From Adineta ricciae (Eukaryota; Rotifera; Eurotatoria; Adinetida; Adinetidae): a stretch of DNA of 64,000 nucleotides. How positions within the stretch are numbered: position 1 is the stretch's first letter; every line of letters begins with the position of its first letter. The translations under genes were made by a program, and so were the position numbers. Below are positions 59,597-64,000 of this stretch, piece by piece. The stretch is taken from the NCBI GenBank assembly GCA_905250025.1, contig CAJNOJ010000019.1, positions 62,001 to 126,000 on the forward strand, read 5' to 3'. The notes under the pieces are model-generated. The model was not told the origin of the DNA. It did no database searches and worked only from the letters and a program-made list of their open reading frames with translations.

Positions 59597-61262
59597 TCAT
59601 ATCATATCATTTATTACCGCTGTCGTCGACTTGGATACACTTCCATGGTAGACATATAAAGATTTCATTTGTTGAGACATATGACGCGAGCTTTGGGCAG
59701 AATTCAGTGTTCCATACACGCTCGAACGACATGACAGACTGTATTGATTTTTGTCCAGATTTTTATAGATATATCGGATTTCGGTGAGTTTTTCGTGACA
59801 TGTGCATGTCAAGAAAGTTGGTAGAAGATTCAGAAAGATTAAACAGATTCGACTGACAGCTCGACGAAATTTATGACTCGTTAATAAATACAAATAAAAG
59901 TTCACTGCATGTTGTAAATCGCTTAATTGGAACATGATTATAGTGAGAATGGTCAAACGACGGTAACGTAACCATTGATGATAATCGTTAACTACCGGAG
60001 CCTTGTTAAAACCGTAGGTGACGTCGAGTACGAAATAGATACTATTAGGTAGCGTTAGAAGAAGGAATAGAGCAGCAACAGAGAGTAACATTAATGTAAT
60101 ATGACGATGTCGAGAACGGATCACGTCGCGCTTTTGATTACAACGCATTTCAACATCATTACTACTCGAGGTCAGTACACTCGCACGTTTTGATAAATCG
60201 ACTAAAAAAGAGCATTCATCAGCATACGAAAAAAGGAACTTTTCTTTTGACAGTTTGACCTCTAGCCGACTACGTCAAATACTCTCTCGATATTTATGTC
60301 AATAAAAGAAATGCATCGAGTCTAAATGAATGTTTCGCTCCACATACATAACTTAATTTATTCGGTTATAATGACATGGAGGAAATACATTCTCGTAAAA
60401 AGAATAAATATACTTCTATTCGGATTTAGTTATATAGATTACTCTCGTTCAGATGAATGTATTTGAACATTCGATTCGACAAACGCCTACCTTCTCGAAA
60501 TCGTAGATTCGAACTGATGATGTTTTGAATGTGTTCGGATGAATTCTGTCGCTTTTGACTTAATTTATAAATAATCAGTATACTGAATAATAAGAGAAGA
60601 ATAAACGGAAAGAAACACCAACAAACGAAGTCGATGTAACGCCATAGACGATGAAAAGAGGCGTAATGCAGCATGTCATAATAACAGAAATGTTTTTTAA
60701 CATTTTGCGGATGCGTTAAACTAGTAATTGTCCAAAAATGATGGAAAGAAACGATACTTGTCAAGAAAAAAAGAACTATACATGTACACTTTGCACGACT
60801 TATTGTACAGAAGTAGGATGCTTTCAGTGGAAACCAAACTGCGAAGAATTTGTCTATTGTCATAATAACAAGAAGCCAAACGTTGGTGTAACCGAGGACA
60901 TAAATGAGAAAATATAATATTTTACACGAGATTGTGTTCGCTGGAATAAAAACAGGAAAATAGACGAGATTTTTTGTTAATAAAACAAGTGGATCGAGAA
61001 TGCTGAGAATCAACATGAAAAATGCGGTTGATGTGCCGCGCATTTGTCGACTTCGTAGAGCAAAATATGATAAACTGTTGTTTATGAGCGAGATCGGAAG
61101 AATAATCAAGGGTAAACACAGACGTAACGCATCAGCAATGCGTTTTTCGGGCCAACATTGTGATAAGACCTCATAGGACGTATTATTCTGTGTTAGAGTC
61201 ACATTTTGACAGAAGGCTGGTACATTGCCCATCTGAAATACAGTGAGTTCTGGTTTCGACAA
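59597..61262 (-). CDS. Rhodopsin-class orphan GPCR
   Basis: Two minus-strand exons, 60491-61262 and 59597-60201 (458 residues), joined by a 289-nt intron in the third intracellular loop. Seven hydrophobic segments: five in exon 1 (about 46-68, 78-101, 115-138, 158-176, 210-232) and two in exon 2. Two N-glycosylation sequons (N20-V-T, N27-T-S) lie in the N-terminus, a Cys pair probably bridges TM3 and loop 2 (C113, C193), and the DRY position reads Asp-Lys-Phe (137-139). TM7 has NFYLYLL instead of NPxxY. Divergent from named families; typical of the orphan peptide-type receptors of small invertebrates. Start could also be Met11. The stop overlaps an (ATATC)n tract near 59592-59611. Confidence 0.85.
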
Positions 61263-62460
61263 GAAGGAGGAAGTGAACCACGATCAACGAAGAGAGCTTG
61301 TAATAGCTAATGAACGTATTGATAGTCGGGAAGCTGGTCTAAGCGATTGAGACGAGTAACTCGGAGAGAAATTCGTTTTTCGAAATAATAGATACGAGAA
61401 AAATAAAGAAGATTAAAATCTAAATTGTCCGGAGACACTGTCCTCCTCTCAGATCCGTCCTGACTGACAGAAAAAATATTCTTCGATGAACTTACACTTC
61501 GCGCTAAGTACAAATGTCAATAGATTCTTTTCCCCACACTACAATTAGTTCTTTTTGTATTATCTTAATAGCTGTCGGAGTATGTTTATATATCCAAATA
61601 AGAATATATTTGACTAACTTCAATTAACATGTTGATTCAATTCGGCTTACAACCTAATCATACTGTTTTGATTAAAGTGCTATTCTATCGTTGACATGTT
61701 TATTATATCGTTACTTTTCTGTCGATAATTTATAGCATATTCTCGAGAGGTGAGATAAAATCATGATTAATATTATCCTATTCAGTTTGAAGAATTTCTC
61801 TGTGTCAGGACTATTTTCTTATAGATTAAAGTACTGTCTTTCGGCGAAGTTGCGCGTGTACTTACGACCTGTCGATCAAAGCAAATAATAATATCATTGA
61901 TTGGGAAGCGACGAAAAAAAAAAGAAAAATACGACAACGTAGAGCTAAAGAGAAAGGAAAAGACGGAAATTCTCATTGGCAATGATGAATTTCTGAGAAA
62001 TCAAATTAGATATTTCCTATGCAGTTAGAAAGATTAATAACATTGACAGCTTCGTTCGACAAATATTACGTGCGAAAAGGCGCGAGACAATTGAATTATA
62101 AATCAGTACTTAAATTCTGCCTGTTTTTGTACTGTTTACTTACAAAAAACTGAGCTAGCACTGGGTGTCAAATGGAATACGAGAACATTTTGTCGAGTAC
62201 GACCAATCCTTGTGTTTTATTCATGTTTAATTCATGAGATTGAATCGTCTGTTATACGAATTTATTATTCTGTTCAAGACAAAAGCATGTATCAAAAAAA
62301 AAAACTTCTATATATGTGTATGATTATTTTCGTAGACAAACATTAGTTATCTTCGAATATATGTACGCAATGCATGTGAGATGATAATTACAATAGTACA
62401 CAATGATTAAGACTTTAGAAAGAATCTGACGAAAACATTTTTCATCTAGAGATAATAACA
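61263..62460. other. Intergenic spacer, 1.2 kb
   Basis: Upstream region of the orphan GPCR and 3' flank of the shisa-like gene. Open frames on the minus strand (61307-61513, 61782-61982) are not supported. Confidence 0.5.
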
Positions 62461-63698
62461 TTATGAATTGCCGCATATTTTCTCATAGGGTGGTGGTCGT
62501 TCCATGTGAAAATCGTCTGCTGGTTGTGGTGGAGCACTTGGTTGAGGTAACATGGGATGATTCTCTAGAGCCCATGTGGGTTGGGAAGGTGGAGCTTGTT
62601 GTTGATAGACTTGTGGGTGATAATTGGCAGGACTTGTTTGAATAACGATTGGTTGAGGCACGCTGTGAAAACCTAAAATAGATTGCAAATTTCAATTCAG
62701 CTTGGTCTTTGTTCTGAAGTTGACCTACCTTGATTTCTTTTTCGGTCACTACCACCACCACAGCAGCATTTAATACAAATATAGATTGTCGTTACAAGAC
62801 AGCATACGATACAGACAGCAATAAGGACGAACACAGAAATAGCAACCTAAACATATGAGATTCTGCTCGAGGTTTCCTAGCGTTATTGATTCAATAAGTG
62901 ACGATCGCTCATGGTTGTATCGTTTTATTAGTAATTTCCCTAGAAAGTGTCTACGACATAACGCTTTTTTATTAGATAAGACAATATTCCCATATGATTA
63001 TTCGCACACTTCAAATACAGATTTTTCAGTGTACCCTAGATCTTGCCACTCTTTCATAAATATATCAAAATTAGTACATAGAAGCGTCGCAAACGTTTTA
63101 CGACTTGAATAACAACTTATTCGTGTACTACTCGCTCTTTCCTGTCTACTCGAGAACTCGTGCAGACCAATGTCATCATCTGAGTAATTGAATTGTTTTA
63201 TTCGAAACATGTTGTAGGTCACGAGCATTGTCCTATATCGCTGTCACGAACAATTTCAATCAATTACCGTTTTAGCCATTCCCCAAATTTCTTCAGGACT
63301 AAAATTCAATTAATCAGATGTTATTTGTCATATGATATCATATCACTTACTCATACGATCCACGACGAACACGAGCTATTGCTGGTGGTTCCGGAACATG
63401 TAGATCCAAGCGAGTTATTCTATAAGAAGCATATCAGTTCGGTATCTTTCGCTCGCCTATCTCCTTCTCCTACCGAATTAAAGTTTGTTCTGTTGTTGTG
63501 TGCCATGATTGATTATTAGATTCATTTACAGCAAGATCATTTGGCACGTGTTCAACAACATTAATGGCTAATGGTACAGAAAATGGAAAATAGTTTATGA
63601 TGGAATGTCTTTGAGTTCTTACATTTCGCGTGATTAATATCAATATTAATAATAACGAGTAGGAGAAAAGAAAACACAGTTAAAAATTGTATAACCAT
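62461..63698 (-). CDS. Shisa/WBP1-like single-pass protein with PPPY
   Basis: Six minus-strand exons, 63623-63698, 63474-63567, 63351-63419, 63268-63298, 62729-62846 and 62461-62672 (600 nt, 199 residues). A signal peptide (about 1-23) precedes a small extracellular part of about 65 residues containing one N-glycosylation sequon and no Cys. The TM segment (91-115, VAISVFVLIAVCIVCC) ends in KCCCGGG, a palmitoylation-type cluster. The tail is Pro/Gln-rich and ends with PPPY (189-192), a WW-domain ligand. This layout (TM, Cys cluster, PPxY) is that of the shisa / WBP1 / VOPP1 group, but the Cys-rich ectodomain of shisa is missing. Probable partner: NEDD4-type ubiquitin ligases. Confidence 0.82.
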
Positions 63699-64000
63699 GT
63701 TGAGTTCTCGAATGTTTGCTTTTCCAGATAGAATAGAACGAAGGTTATTTACATCTTTATATCATATGTGCCATTATAGAAAATTTGTTCATAAACAACC
63801 AATAGATCAGAAAAATCGGACAGATGTCAGCAGTTCTTAATCGGCCATGCGCATAGATACAATAAGGAAATATCAAATACAGGAAAATGTATTTTATTAA
63901 TAAATCTATTTGTTAGTTTTTTTTTCTAAATGGATAAACTAATGTTGCTCTCTACTATCAGTTCGATCCTTTATGGTCTAAATCACTATACTACTGTGTC
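63699..64000. other. Upstream region to window edge
   Basis: 5' flank of the shisa-like gene. No coding signal seen. Confidence 0.45.

Overview
The window is nuclear DNA from a small metazoan, most probably a rotifer and quite possibly a bdelloid. The evidence is animal-specific genes (ARNT, tensin-like, BTBD9, KIF28-like, Zasp/ALP, TMX1, two rhodopsin-class GPCRs, a neuropeptide precursor), AT-rich sequence, and very short introns (mostly about 48-70 nt, GTAAG...TTTAG) within compact genes. The organism is inferred; no rRNA or mitochondrial marker is present. Exon structures were built by hand from splice sites and reading frame; nearly every multi-exon model closes with a total length divisible by three. 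I see no tRNA, rRNA or CRISPR.

Layout. 0-5 kb: a spliced neuropeptide precursor (+), an EF-hand protein (+) and an intronless peptide-type GPCR (+). 5-14 kb: a repeat protein with NPF/SPF motifs (+), then on the minus strand an intronless VWA protein, a five-exon CorA-type Mg2+ transporter and a twelve-exon BTBD9 orthologue. 15-28 kb: a tandem-C2 protein (+), a doubtful tiny spliced gene (-), a dcd1/C45-like Ntn hydrolase (+), a closely packed minus-strand pair (aldo-keto reductase then SOCS-box protein), and a long tensin-like gene (-) carrying a 130-bp hAT-type MITE in one intron. 31-42 kb: two head-to-tail dual-specificity phosphatases (+), a secreted phospholipase A2 (-), a four-TM protein with PPxY motifs (+) and a 24-exon KIF28-like kinesin (+). 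42-50 kb: a PDZ-ZM (Zasp/ALP) protein, an hnRNP D/AB-like RNA-binding protein and ARNT (all +). 50-64 kb: two Golgi-type glycosyltransferase candidates (+), adenylate kinase 2 (+), TMX1 (+), a disordered protein (+), a second GPCR (-) and a small shisa/WBP1-like membrane protein (-).

The genes do not form one pathway. Themes that recur are peptide signalling (precursor plus two GPCRs), adhesion and cytoskeleton (tensin-like, Zasp/ALP, KIF28) and ubiquitin-ligase adaptors (BTBD9, SOCS box). The most interesting signals are the FYDFGS/FYDFGT neuropeptide precursor, two gene pairs whose downstream member has a splice acceptor just before its ATG with almost no room for its own promoter (candidate spliced-leader operons), the precise hAT MITE insertion, and the 41-residue NPF/SPF repeat protein.
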